A DNA stretch of 34,884 nucleotides from Gemmatimonadota bacterium (lineage in GTDB: Bacteria; Gemmatimonadota; Gemmatimonadetes; Gemmatimonadales; GWC2-71-9), in the NCBI GenBank assembly GCA_011390645.1, contig JAABRY010000026.1, forward strand, positions 1 to 34,884, written 5' to 3'. Below the pieces are notes generated by a model. That model was not told the DNA's origin. It worked only from the letters and a program-made list of their open reading frames with translations, and searched no databases. This document shows, one piece after another, positions 23,762-32,671 of this stretch (its first letter is position 1; the number at the start of each line of letters is the position of its first letter). The translations under genes were made by a program, and so were the position numbers.

Positions 23762-26118
23762 GTCTCGCGCCGATGGACGACGGGCTCGACGCGATCGAGT
23801 TCCCGGCCGTCCTCGACGTCGTGGCCGGTCATGCCGCCGGGGAACTTGCTGCGGCCGATCTCCGGGGCCGTCGCCCCTCCACCGAACAGGGATGGATCGA
23901 ACGCGAGCTCGCCTATGTCGGCGAGTTGCTCGCCGTGCTGCGTCGCGGTGATGCGATCGATCTCCCCGCGGTCCCGGATATCCGCTCCGCCCTCGGGCGT
24001 CTCCGTCTCGACGGCGCGGTCCTCGAGTTGGCAGAACTCGCCGCACTGCGCGTCACGCTGACCGCCGGGCGCACGGTCGCCACCGAACTCGAGCGGCTCG
24101 CCGAGTCGTGCCCCCGCGTCAGTGGGCTGCGTGCCCCCCCCGTCGACCGCGGGGTGGAACGACAACTCGAGCGCGCGGTGAGCGACGACGGCGAACTCCT
24201 CGATACGGCCTCCCCCGCACTCGCCGCGGCACGACGCGAGGTCCACGTGGCGCGTGAGCGCCTCGTGCGACGGCTGGAGACGCTGTTGCGCGACCTCGAG
24301 GGCTCCGGTGGCGTGACGATGCGCGCAGGGCGATACGTGATCCCCGTGCGTCGCGACGCACGCGGGCGACCCGAGGGGATCATCCACGATGAGTCGGCGA
24401 GCGCGGGGACGCTCTTCATCGAACCCACGGTGGCGATCCCGCTCGGCAATGCCCTCCGCGAAGCGCTGGTTGCCGAGGAACGCGCCGTCCTGCAGGTGCT
24501 GCGCGACCTCACCGAGGCGCTTCGCCCCGCCCGGGAGTCGATCCATGCACTGCATGCCGTCGCGGTGGAGGTGGATACGATTCTCGCCCGGGCCCGCTGG
24601 GCGCGCGACTGTGCCGCCGAGGTGCCGGCGATCACGGGTCTGGGGGGGGGACTGCGCCTGACCGAGGCACGCCACCCGCTGCTGCTCGCGCGCGGCATTG
24701 CGGTGGTGCCGTTCGACCTGGTGCTCGAGGGACCCGAGCGGACGCTGTTGATCTCGGGACCGAACACGGGCGGCAAGACGGTCCTCCTGAAAGCGACCGG
24801 ACTGATGGTGGCCCTGGCGCAGTGCGGCATCGTCCCGCCGCTCGGCGCAGGCAGCGCGCTGCCGATCCTGACCCGTACCTACGTGGACATCGGTGACCAC
24901 CAGTCACTGCAGGCAGACCTCTCCACCTTCTCCGCGCACGTCGCGGAGTTGCGCCGCATTCTGGAGGGCGCCGACCACACGACGCTGGTGATCCTCGATG
25001 AGGTCGGTTCGGGCACGGACCCCGCGGAGGGGGGGGCACTCGCGATGGCCGTGCTCGAGACCCTCACGCGCCGCGGGGTGCTGACCCTGGCGACCACGCA
25101 CCTCGGCGCGCTGAAGGGACTCGCCACGCGCGTCCCGGGCGTCGTCAACGGGTCGCTGCACTTCGATGCCGCAACCCTGTCGCCCACCTACCGCTTCACC
25201 AAGGGGATTCCCGGCCGCTCGTATGGCCTCGCGATCGCACGTCGCCTCGGCGTGGATCCCGACGTCCTGGCGGCCGCCGAACAGCTCGTCCCCGATGCAG
25301 AGCGCGAGCTCGACCGACTGCTCGCCACGGTCGAGGCGCGAGAACAGGAACTTGCTCGCCGGGAGGCGATCGCTGCTGAGCAACGCGTCGAGATCGAACG
25401 ACGAGAAGCGGTCGCCGCGGTCACGGCGGATGCGCAGGCCGCCCGAGAGGCAACGCTGCGCCAGGAGGAGAAGGAGGCAGCTCGGGAACGCGCCAGGCAA
25501 GCGAAGGCCTATCTCCTCGAGGCGCGCAAGCGGGTGGAGGCAGCGCTCTCGCTGGCGCAGGGCGCAGGGCACGAGGCGTCGGCGCGCGAGGCGCGCCGCC
25601 TGGTCGAGGAGGGGATCCGCGCGGAAGCGGAACAGCTGGAGGAACCCGAGGCACAGCGGCCCGCGGATCCTTCGGCACGACTGGTCGTCGGAGCGCGCGT
25701 ACGATTGACCACCGGCGCCACGGGCGAAGTCGGGGAGTTGCGTGGCGATGGCCGGGCCGTGGTGGTGGTCGGCGCGATGCGGTTGGTGGTCAAGGCTGCC
25801 ACGCTCGTCGTCTTGCGCGATCAGGCTCGCGAGCGCGCCGCCCCGGTACCGCGCGGCGATGACCCGGTGCGCACCGCCGCCACTGAGATCGACCTGCGTG
25901 GCATGCGCGTGGACGAGGCGACGCCCGTCGTGCTGGCAGCGCTCGATGCGGCAGTGCTCGCCGAGGAGCCCGAACTGCGCGTGATCCATGGGATGGGCAC
26001 CGGGGCGTTGCGCGATGCGATCCGGGCGATGCTCCAGCGCGACAATCGCGTCGCCTCGATCGACTTCGCGATGCGGCAGCAGGGCGGCACCGGCGTGACC
26101 GTCGCGGTGCTCCGCTGA
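23758..26118 (+). CDS. mutS2: MutS2 endonuclease/ATPase (anti-recombination, ribosome-collision family)
   Basis: The 786-residue protein has the MutS core without the mismatch-recognition domain: an N-terminal clamp/lever region, Walker A ISGPNTGGKTVLLKATGL (334-341 core), the QSLQADLSTFSAHVAEL loop, Walker B LVILDEVGSGTDPAEGGALA, and TTHLGALKGLATRVPGVVNG. A long charged coiled-coil follows (about 515-640, rich in Glu/Arg/Ala), then a KOW-like segment, and a C-terminal Smr nuclease domain (IDLRGMRVDEATPVVLAALD, RVIHGMGTGALRDAIR). MutS2 suppresses homologous recombination and, in Bacillus, splits collided ribosomes. Its place in a ribosomal-protein/primase operon is notable. Length and domains are complete. 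Confidence 0.96.
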   Translation: MSLAPMDDGLDAIEFPAVLDVVAGHAAGELAAADLRGRRPSTEQGWIERELAYVGELLAVLRRGDAIDLPAVPDIRSALGRLRLDGAVLELAELAALRVTLTAGRTVATELERLAESCPRVSGLRAPPVDRGVERQLERAVSDDGELLDTASPALAAARREVHVARERLVRRLETLLRDLEGSGGVTMRAGRYVIPVRRDARGRPEGIIHDESASAGTLFIEPTVAIPLGNALREALVAEERAVLQVLRDLTEALRPARESIHALHAVAVEVDTILARARWARDCAAEVPAITGLGGGLRLTEARHPLLLARGIAVVPFDLVLEGPERTLLISGPNTGGKTVLLKATGLMVALAQCGIVPPLGAGSALPILTRTYVDIGDHQSLQADLSTFSAHVAELRRILEGADHTTLVILDEVGSGTDPAEGGALAMAVLETLTRRGVLTLATTHLGALKGLATRVPGVVNGSLHFDAATLSPTYRFTKGIPGRSYGLAIARRLGVDPDVLAAAEQLVPDAERELDRLLATVEAREQELARREAIAAEQRVEIERREAVAAVTADAQAAREATLRQEEKEAARERARQAKAYLLEARKRVEAALSLAQGAGHEASAREARRLVEEGIRAEAEQLEEPEAQRPADPSARLVVGARVRLTTGATGEVGELRGDGRAVVVVGAMRLVVKAATLVVLRDQARERAAPVPRGDDPVRTAATEIDLRGMRVDEATPVVLAALDAAVLAEEPELRVIHGMGTGALRDAIRAMLQRDNRVASIDFAMRQQGGTGVTVAVLR

Positions 26119-27932
26119 TGGCGCGCATTCCGGATGACATCGTCGAGCGGATCCGTGATACGGCGGACCTCCTCGAGGTCGTGCAGGAGAGCGTACAGCT
26201 CAAGCGCCAAGGTCGCGACTGGCGAGGACCGTGCCCCTTCCACGGCGGCACCAACCGCAACTTCGCGGTGATCCCCCAGAAGAACCTCTACTACTGCTTC
26301 GTCTGCCACGCGGCCGGGGATGTCTTCACCTGGTATCGCGAGCGATTCGGCCTCGACTATCCCAGCGCCGTCCGTGAGGTCGCGCGTCGCTACGGCATCC
26401 CGATCCCGGAGGCAACCGAGCGCGCAGGCCCCGATCCGCGTGAGCCGCTCTATCAAGCATGTGACGCGGCCCAGGCGTGGTTTGCGGCCCGGTTGCGCGA
26501 CGATGCCGATGCGGAGCCCGCACGGCGGTACCTGCTCGATCGTGACTTCTCCCTGGATGCCGCGGCGGAGATCGGGCTGGGGTGGGCCCCGCGGGGGGGG
26601 GACTTCCTCGCCGCGATGCGCGCGCTCGGGATCGCCGAGGCGGTGCTTGACGAAGCCGGCCTCGCGCAGCGACGTGAGGATGGCACGTGGTATCCGCGGT
26701 TCCGCGGTCGGCTGCTCTTCCCGTTGCACGACCTGCGCGGGCGCGCGGTCGGCTTCGGCGGCCGGCTCATCGGTCCGGGCGAGCCGAAGTACCTCAATTC
26801 CCCCGAGACACCGATCTTCCACAAGGGCGAGCAGCTCTACCACATGCACCTTGCCCGCAACGCCATTCGGCGGGCGGAGCATGCGATCGTGGTCGAGGGC
26901 TACTTCGACGTACAACGGCTCGCGTTGGTCGGGGTGGAACAGGTCGTCGCACCGCTCGGCACCGCGCTCACGGACCAGCAAGCCACGCTGCTCAAGCGCT
27001 ACACCAATGAAGTCGTGCTCCTCTTCGATTCGGACGCGCCGGGCTTGAAGGCCACCTTTCGCAGTGCCGACACCCTGCTCGCGCACGGCGTCCGCGTCCG
27101 TGTGGCGACGATGCCACCCGGCGAGGACCCCGACACCCTCGCGCGACAGGGTGGCGCGGCGGCCATCGAAGCGGTGATCCGGGACGCGGTGGATGTGCTC
27201 GAACGGAAGCTGCAACTGCTCGAGGTGAAGGGATGGTTCGCCGATGTGCGCCGCGCGCGCGAGGCCCTCGACCGCCTGCTGCCGACACTGCGCGCCGCCG
27301 CCGATCCGGTGACCCGCGAGCTGTACGTGTCGCGAGTTGCCGAACGCCTCGGCATCCCGCGCGAGGTCGTCACGGCCGAGGCCGCCCGCAAGGCACCGAC
27401 CGCCCCGCTGGCGCCGGTCGCCACCCCGCGCCGCGACGATCCCCCCCCCGATCGTCGGGGGGGGGACGACCGCACGCCCCGCAGCCCGGGCGCGGAGATC
27501 GAACGCAAGCTGTTGCGTCTCCTCCTGCGCGATCCGGCCTGGCTGCGGCGCGCAAGCGGGGAAGTCGCCCCCGATCGGTTCTCGGTTCCGACGTTTCGGC
27601 GGATCTACGACGCCCTCCTCCAGCTCGCGGAGGACGCTCCCGTCGGCGACGCCTTGGCAGACCTCGACGAGCAGGCGCGCGACGCCTGGCAGCGCCTGCT
27701 GGAGGGTGGGCCGCCCAGCGAGGGATTCGACGCCGATCGGGAGTATGTGGGGGCCCTCGAGACGCTCGAGGAAATCCACGAGTTCCCCGACATCGCGGCC
27801 GAGCGGGACCCGATCACGATGCGTCGACGCTGGCAGGCGCTCAGCAAAGAGGGCCAGCATCGCTTTCAGTTGTATCTTGCCACCATGCGGCGGTCGGTCA
27901 CCCGGCACGCTGAACCACCCTTCGAGGAGTGA
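26118..27932 (+). CDS. dnaG: DNA primase DnaG
   Basis: The 604-residue protein begins with IPDDIVERIRDTADLLEVVQ and the zinc-binding domain (CPFH at 39-42, CFVC at 60-63). The catalytic core holds GRLLFPLHDLRGRAVGFGGR, PKYLNSPETPIFHKGEQLY, the TOPRIM AIVVEGYFDVQRL with LLFDSDAPG, and RVATMPPGEDPDTLARQGG. The C-terminal helical domain (about 455-604) would contact DnaB helicase. Between them is a Pro/Arg/Gly-rich linker, DDPPPDRRGGDDR, whose DNA forms a C9/G9 inverted repeat. The ATG overlaps the mutS2 TGA. DnaG makes the RNA primers at the fork. rpoD, often next in this operon, does not follow. Confidence 0.96.
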   Translation: MARIPDDIVERIRDTADLLEVVQESVQLKRQGRDWRGPCPFHGGTNRNFAVIPQKNLYYCFVCHAAGDVFTWYRERFGLDYPSAVREVARRYGIPIPEATERAGPDPREPLYQACDAAQAWFAARLRDDADAEPARRYLLDRDFSLDAAAEIGLGWAPRGGDFLAAMRALGIAEAVLDEAGLAQRREDGTWYPRFRGRLLFPLHDLRGRAVGFGGRLIGPGEPKYLNSPETPIFHKGEQLYHMHLARNAIRRAEHAIVVEGYFDVQRLALVGVEQVVAPLGTALTDQQATLLKRYTNEVVLLFDSDAPGLKATFRSADTLLAHGVRVRVATMPPGEDPDTLARQGGAAAIEAVIRDAVDVLERKLQLLEVKGWFADVRRAREALDRLLPTLRAAADPVTRELYVSRVAERLGIPREVVTAEAARKAPTAPLAPVATPRRDDPPPDRRGGDDRTPRSPGAEIERKLLRLLLRDPAWLRRASGEVAPDRFSVPTFRRIYDALLQLAEDAPVGDALADLDEQARDAWQRLLEGGPPSEGFDADREYVGALETLEEIHEFPDIAAERDPITMRRRWQALSKEGQHRFQLYLATMRRSVTRHAEPPFEE

Positions 27933-27938
27933 GCCCTG

Positions 27939-28655
27939 ATGCACCCCGACTTGCCCAACTTGATCGACCTGCAGGCCAAGGATCGCACCCTGGCTGAGGC
28001 GGCCCTGGCCCTCGCCGACCTGGAGGCCGAGGCCGCCGGGCTCGACGCGGCAGTGGCATCGGCGCGGACCCAAGTCACCCAGGCGACGCGCCTCGCGGCT
28101 GATGCCCTCGCCCGTCGCACGGAGCGCGAGGCGAAGGTCGAGGCCCAGCGTGCCAATCAGGAGAAGCGGCGGGCACGCCTGGAGCAGGAGCGGAGCCCGC
28201 GGGTCGCGGCGCAGTTGATGGCCGACGTCGAGTTGGGTCGCAGCATTCTCGCGCAGGAAGAGGGTGATTGGCTTCGGCTTGCCGAGGAGACCACGACCCG
28301 CGAGGCCGCCGTGGCCGCGGCCGAGCAGGGACTCGCGGCGATCGAGGCCGAACAGGTCGAAGCCCGAGCCGACCTCGCCGCGCGCACTGCCGGCGCCCAG
28401 GCAGCGCACGACGCGGCCCTGGACGCGCGTGATGCGGCCGCCGAGCTCTTGCCACGCGCCATTCGTCAGCGCTACGAACGCCTCCGGGGTCCCAAGGGCA
28501 AGACGGTCCTCTACCCTGCGTCAGGCACCACGTGCACCGCGTGCCATACCGCGATCCCGACCTCGCGTGTGGGCGTGCTCCGGGGTGAGGGCATGCTGCT
28601 GGACGGCTGCGAAATGTGTGGCGCGATTCTGTACCTCGTGGAGACGCCGGCCTGA
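27939..28655 (+). CDS. C4-type zinc-ribbon, coiled-coil protein (DUF164/zf-RING_7 family)
   Basis: The 238-residue protein consists of a long Ala/Glu/Arg-rich coiled coil (about 10-175) and a C-terminal C4 zinc ribbon, CTACHTAIPTSR ... LDGCEMCGAILY. This two-part design is typical of the widely distributed putative zinc-ribbon family often annotated as nucleic-acid binding. Members resemble FlgN/CT398-like chaperones in structure and their biochemical role is not settled. The Ala-rich helices are not a composition shadow, because the coding frame keeps high G/C at third positions and ends in the well-formed ribbon. It starts 6 bp after dnaG. Its 3' end overlaps the recJ frame. Confidence 0.87.
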   Translation: MHPDLPNLIDLQAKDRTLAEAALALADLEAEAAGLDAAVASARTQVTQATRLAADALARRTEREAKVEAQRANQEKRRARLEQERSPRVAAQLMADVELGRSILAQEEGDWLRLAEETTTREAAVAAAEQGLAAIEAEQVEARADLAARTAGAQAAHDAALDARDAAAELLPRAIRQRYERLRGPKGKTVLYPASGTTCTACHTAIPTSRVGVLRGEGMLLDGCEMCGAILYLVETPA

Positions 28656-30364
28656 GCGGAACCCCGCGCTGGCGCCTCGGGCCCGTGCCCGATCCCGCGG
28701 CCGTCCGCACGCTGGCCGCGGCGCTGGGCGCACCCGAGCCGCTCGCCGCGCTGCTCGTGCAGCGTGGCCTCATCTCCCCCCCCCATGTCCGCGCCTTCCT
28801 CCGCCCGGAGCTGGACTCGCTCGCAGATCCGTTGACGCTCGCGGGGATGGCCGATGCCGTCGACGTGATCGTCGCCACGATCCGCCGGGGCGAACCGATT
28901 CTGGTGCATGGCGACTACGACGTGGATGGGCAGTGCGCGACGGCGCTGCTCACCCGGTTTCTCCGCCTCGCCGGCGCCACCGTGCATCCGTTCGTGCCGC
29001 ACCGGGTCGAGGACGGCTACGACTTCGGGGATGCCGGCCTCCGCGCCGCCGAGCGCGTCGGGGCCGCCCTGATTCTCACCTGCGACTGCGGCATCACGGC
29101 GGTGGAGGCGGTGCGGCAGGCGCGTGCCGACGGGCGGCGCGTCGTGATCACGGACCACCACCTGCCCGGAGCGGAGGGACTGCCCGAGGCCGATGCGGTG
29201 GTGGATCCGCAGCGCGCCGATGACACCTCCGGGCTCGAGGCCCTCTGCGGTACCGGTGTCGCCTTCAAGCTCGCACAGGCGCTCGCGGGCCCGCTGGGGC
29301 TGCCCGCCACCGCGCCGCTCCACTTGCTGGACTACGTCGCGGTGGCGACGGTGGCCGATGTGGTGCCGCTGGTCGGTGAGAATCGGGTGCTGGTCAAGCA
29401 GGGACTGCGGCTCCTCGCGACGTCGCGATGGCCGTGCTGGCCGGCCCTCATTCGCGCGGCGGGGCTGGAGGGGAAGGAGATCCGGGCCGGGCAGGTGGGC
29501 TTCACACTCGCACCGCGGCTGAATGCAGTCGGCCGCATTGCCGATGCGAAGGTGGGCGTCCAGTTGTTGCTCACCGATGATCCCGCTGAAGCGGCGACGA
29601 TTGCCACTGCCCTCGAAGAGCACAACCGCGTGCGCCAGGGAATGGATCAGGCGATTCTCGCGGATGCGCTGCGACGCATCGAGGTCGAATACGCCGACCC
29701 GACGGCCCACCGCGCCATTGTGCTCGCGGGTGACGGCTGGCATCCGGGTGTCGTTGGTATCGTCGCCTCACGCGTCGTGGAGCGCTACGGGCGCCCCGCG
29801 TTCCTGATCGGGCTCGACGGCGAATGGGGGAAGGGCAGCGGCCGCAGTATCTCCGCGTTCGATCTCCATGCCGCGTTGACGCAGTGCGGGGATCTGCTTG
29901 AGCGTTTTGGTGGACACCGCATGGCCGCGGGCCTGACCATCCACCGCGACCGCGTCGAGGCATTTCGCGAACGCTTCACGGACGTGGCCTCGAGGGCTCT
30001 CAGCGTCGACGAGATCGGTCCAGAGCAACGGGTGGACCTCGAGCTGCCACTCGGGGCGGTGGACGATGCGCTCGAGCGGCTGGTGCGCCACCTGGAGCCG
30101 TGTGGCATGGGAAATCCGGCGCCCGTCTTCGGTGTGCGAGGTGTCCGGCTCGCGACGCCCCGCACGGTCGGCAACGGGCATCTGAAGGCGACCCTCGCGG
30201 ATGCCGGAAGGATGCTCGATGCGATCGCCTTCAACTGGGCCGATCGCGCTGCCACCTTCCTGGCCGACCCGGTGGACGTGGCCTTCAAGTTGGAGCGCAA
30301 CGAGTACCAGGGGCGCACCTCCCTGCAGGCCAGGGTGGTGACATTGGGGCCCGCCGCCACGTGA
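28616..30364 (+). CDS. recJ: Single-stranded-DNA exonuclease RecJ
   Basis: The DHH-family protein has motif I ILVHGDYDVDGQCATALL, motif II ILTCDCGITAVEAV, motif III VVITDHHLPGAEGLPEADAV with DHH, and motif IV LDYVAVATVADVVPL. The DHHA1 part holds TLAPRLNAVGRI, WHPGVVGIVASRVVERYGRP, GSGRSISAFDLH and GGHRMAAGLTI, followed by an OB-like C-terminal domain. It degrades ssDNA 5' to 3' with Mn/Mg. The N-terminus is uncertain: ATG 28616 overlaps the zinc-ribbon gene by 40 bp and adds about 12 atypical residues. CTG 28652, which overlaps that gene's TGA, would give a 570-residue protein starting SGTPRWRLG. The latter fits the local coupling pattern. Confidence 0.93.
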   Translation: MWRDSVPRGDAGLSGTPRWRLGPVPDPAAVRTLAAALGAPEPLAALLVQRGLISPPHVRAFLRPELDSLADPLTLAGMADAVDVIVATIRRGEPILVHGDYDVDGQCATALLTRFLRLAGATVHPFVPHRVEDGYDFGDAGLRAAERVGAALILTCDCGITAVEAVRQARADGRRVVITDHHLPGAEGLPEADAVVDPQRADDTSGLEALCGTGVAFKLAQALAGPLGLPATAPLHLLDYVAVATVADVVPLVGENRVLVKQGLRLLATSRWPCWPALIRAAGLEGKEIRAGQVGFTLAPRLNAVGRIADAKVGVQLLLTDDPAEAATIATALEEHNRVRQGMDQAILADALRRIEVEYADPTAHRAIVLAGDGWHPGVVGIVASRVVERYGRPAFLIGLDGEWGKGSGRSISAFDLHAALTQCGDLLERFGGHRMAAGLTIHRDRVEAFRERFTDVASRALSVDEIGPEQRVDLELPLGAVDDALERLVRHLEPCGMGNPAPVFGVRGVRLATPRTVGNGHLKATLADAGRMLDAIAFNWADRAATFLADPVDVAFKLERNEYQGRTSLQARVVTLGPAAT

Positions 30365-30885
30365 CGCGGATTGTCGCCGGTCGATGGGGGGGGCGCCGCC
30401 TGGCCGTGCCGTCGGGCCGCGATGTGCGCCCCACGGCGGAGCGGGTGCGCGAGGCGTGGATGGCGATCCTCGCGCCGGCCCTGCCTGGGGCACGCGTGCT
30501 TGATCTGTGCGCAGGCACGGGCGCGCTCGGGCTCGAGGCGCTCTCGCGGGGGGCTGCGCACGCCACCTTCGTCGAGCGCCATCCTGCTTCCCTCACGGTG
30601 ATTCGCCACAACATTGCCCAACTCGGTGCCACCGCCGAAACTTCAGTCGTGCGTGCCGAGGCGCTTCGATACATCGGGGGCCTCGACGCCGGAGCCTTCG
30701 ACGTGGCGGTCGCTGACCCGCCCTTCGCGTCGACCCTGGCCGCTGAGCTTGCCACGGCATGGCGGGCGACCCCGTTTGCGGACACCTTTGCTGTGGAACA
30801 CGATCCCCGGGTCATGCTCGACGGGGGGGCAACGCGTCGCTGGGGCGATATTGCCGTGACCTTCTACCACCGGGAGCACCCGTGA
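30361..30885 (+). CDS. rsmD: 16S rRNA m2G966 methyltransferase RsmD
   Basis: The start is GTG 30361 (GTGA overlap with recJ), giving 174 residues: TRIVAGRWGGRRLAVPSGRD, VRPTAERVREAWMAIL, the SAM motif VLDLCAGTGALGLEALSRGA, THFVE-like ATFVERHPAS and the catalytic ADPPFAS. These are the hallmark segments of RsmD, which methylates N2 of G966 in 16S rRNA. The protein is slightly short compared with about 190 residues in many species. The rsmD-coaD pair, overlapping by GTGA, is a very common bacterial arrangement and supports both calls. Confidence 0.94.
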   Translation: MTRIVAGRWGGRRLAVPSGRDVRPTAERVREAWMAILAPALPGARVLDLCAGTGALGLEALSRGAAHATFVERHPASLTVIRHNIAQLGATAETSVVRAEALRYIGGLDAGAFDVAVADPPFASTLAAELATAWRATPFADTFAVEHDPRVMLDGGATRRWGDIAVTFYHREHP

Positions 30886-31364
30886 CCCGCATCGCGATCT
30901 ACCCCGGTTCGTTCGATCCGCCGACCCGTGGGCATGAGGACCTCGCTCGCCGCGCCGTCGGGATGGTGGATCGGCTCATCGTGGCCATCGCGATCAATCC
31001 CAACAAGCAACCGCTCTTCAGCGTTGAGGAACGGCTAGCGTTTCTGTCGACGGCACTCGGGGATGATCCACGGATCGAGTTCGCCTCCTTCAGCGGACTG
31101 CTTGCCGATTTCGCGCGCGAACGTGAAGCGCATATCGTTGTCCGCGGCCTGCGCGCCGTCAGTGACTTCGAGTACGAGTTCCAGATGGCGCTGATGAATC
31201 GCCGCTTGAATCGCGACCTTGAGACCGTCTTTCTCGTGCCCGCCGTGGACCTCACCTACCTCTCCTCTTCCCTGGTCCGCGAAGCCGCACGGTTCGGCGG
31301 CAACCTCGAGGGGCTGGTCCACCCGATGGTGCAGGAGGCGCTGTCGGCCAGGTTCCGCACGTGA
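30882..31364 (+). CDS. coaD: Phosphopantetheine adenylyltransferase CoaD
   Basis: The start is GTG 30882, giving 160 residues: TRIAIYPGSFDPPTRGHEDL contains the (H/T)xGH nucleotidyltransferase motif as TRGH, followed by LIVAIAINPNKQPLFSVEER, VVRGLRAVSDFEYEFQMALM with NRRL, and LTYLSSSLVREAARFGG. The late SSS(x)VRE motif is the second catalytic signature. CoaD transfers AMP to 4'-phosphopantetheine in coenzyme A synthesis. The next gene, phosphate acetyltransferase, uses CoA. Length is normal for the family. Confidence 0.96.
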   Translation: MTRIAIYPGSFDPPTRGHEDLARRAVGMVDRLIVAIAINPNKQPLFSVEERLAFLSTALGDDPRIEFASFSGLLADFAREREAHIVVRGLRAVSDFEYEFQMALMNRRLNRDLETVFLVPAVDLTYLSSSLVREAARFGGNLEGLVHPMVQEALSARFRT

Positions 31365-32323
31365 CGATGCGGGAGACCCTGCGTGCCCGTGCCGCGGGTC
31401 GTCGCGCGCGCCTGGTACTCCCCGAGGGGGGGGAGCCGCGTATTGTCGAGGCCGCCGCCGAGCTTGAGCGGCTCGGGATCGCGGAGGTGATGCTCATTGG
31501 AGGCACGCACGGCATCCAGCCAGTGGATGATCATCGCCTCGCGGCGGTCGCCGATCATCTGCGTGAACGTCGACCGCAGGATGTGCGTGACGGGATTCAC
31601 GCCCTGGATCTGGCCACCGACCCGCTGCGCTTCGCCGCTTCGCTCGTGGCACTGGGTGAGGCGGACGGCTGTGTGGCGGGGGCGACGCTCCCGAGCGCCG
31701 ACGTCGTCCGCGCCGCGCTGTGGGCGATCGGGCGGCGCGAGGGCATCGCTGCTATCACGGCCGCGATGTACCACGGACTGTCGGACGGTCGCGTGCTGAC
31801 CTTCACCGACATCGCGGTGGTGCCCCAGCCCACGCCCACACAACTTGCCGCAGCGGCCCTCGCAGCGGCTCGCGATCGGCCGCAACTTGTCGGTGATGTC
31901 CCCATCGTGGCGTTCCTCTCCTACAGCACGCACGGCAGTGCGAGTGGCCCCGCCGTCGACGTCGTTCGCGAGGCCGTCGCGCTCTTCCGCGAACGTGCGC
32001 CCGATGTCGTGGCCGACGGCGAGTTGCAGCTCGACGCGGCGCTGGTGCCCGAGGTGGCGGCGCGCAAGTGTCCGGCCTCCCTCGTGGCCGGCCGGGCGAA
32101 CATTCTGGTCTTCCCGTCGCTCGACGCCGGCAACATTGCCTACAAGCTGGTCGAGCGTCTGGCCGGCGCGAGTGCCGCGGGGCCGCTGCTGCAGGGATTG
32201 GCTCGTCCGATGGCGGACCTGTCGCGTGGAGCCGCTCCTGACGATATTGTTGATGTTGCCGCGCTGGTCTCCCTCCAGGCGGATCGCACACTGCGCCAGT
32301 CTCCCACCGGAGCAACGAACTGA
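31361..32323 (+). CDS. pta: Phosphate acetyl/butyryl-transferase family protein
   Basis: The 320-residue single-domain PTA_PTB protein has LVLPEGGEPRIVEAAAELER, ALGEADGCVAGATLPSADVV, VPIVAFLSYSTHGSASGP, DGELQLDAALVPEVAARKCP, NILVFPSLDAGNIAYKLVER and SRGAAPDDIVDVAALVSLQA. These match phosphate acetyltransferase well and phosphate butyryltransferase less well. It interconverts acetyl-CoA and acetyl phosphate. It lacks the long N-terminal domains of the E. coli enzyme, like the short EutD/Bacillus type. GTG 31361 overlaps coaD, but ATG 31367 two codons later is an equally good start. No acetate kinase gene is in the window. Confidence 0.87.
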   Translation: MTMRETLRARAAGRRARLVLPEGGEPRIVEAAAELERLGIAEVMLIGGTHGIQPVDDHRLAAVADHLRERRPQDVRDGIHALDLATDPLRFAASLVALGEADGCVAGATLPSADVVRAALWAIGRREGIAAITAAMYHGLSDGRVLTFTDIAVVPQPTPTQLAAAALAAARDRPQLVGDVPIVAFLSYSTHGSASGPAVDVVREAVALFRERAPDVVADGELQLDAALVPEVAARKCPASLVAGRANILVFPSLDAGNIAYKLVERLAGASAAGPLLQGLARPMADLSRGAAPDDIVDVAALVSLQADRTLRQSPTGATN

Positions 32324-32658
32324 TGCCATTCCAGTCGGCGAAGGACCCCAGCGGCGCGACCATCGTGACGGTCGAAGGGCAGTTGATCGTCGCCAACCGC
32401 CAGGATCTCAAGACGCTGATCCAGGACGCACTCGAGGCGGGCGACCGCCGGTTCGTCGTCGACTTCGGTCCGACCGCGTACATCGATTCCTCCGGGCTCG
32501 GCGCGCTGGTCTCGATCAACAAGAAGGTGCGCGAGGCGGGCGGCGAGCTGCGCCTCGCAGGGTTGAACGAAGACCTGCGGGCGCTCTTCGAGCTCACCAA
32601 GCTCGACACCCTTTTCGCGATCTCGGAGACGACGGCCGAGGCGCTGGTCGGCCTCTAA
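32323..32658 (+). CDS. STAS-domain anti-sigma factor antagonist (RsbV/SpoIIAA type)
   Basis: The 111-residue STAS protein reads ATIVTVEGQLIVANRQDLKT, VVDFGPTAYIDSSGLGALVS, LRLAGLNEDLRALFELTKLD and TLFAISETTAEAL. The phosphorylatable Ser is expected in DSSGLG (about residue 57), where the partner kinase acts. Unphosphorylated antagonists bind the kinase and release its sigma factor or other client. It begins with TGATG overlap to pta and is followed by the HATPase and PP2C genes, forming a complete partner switch. I leave the gene name empty because rsbV-like names imply a general stress role that is not shown here. Confidence 0.92.
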   Translation: MPFQSAKDPSGATIVTVEGQLIVANRQDLKTLIQDALEAGDRRFVVDFGPTAYIDSSGLGALVSINKKVREAGGELRLAGLNEDLRALFELTKLDTLFAISETTAEALVGL

Positions 32659-32671
32659 GGCCGCCCGCCCC

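Noticed and set aside
25821-28409. 862-residue open frame on the minus strand
   Set aside because: It is the antisense of mutS2 and dnaG. The translation is Gly/Arg/His/Leu-rich with no domain motif, while the plus-strand genes have complete domains there.
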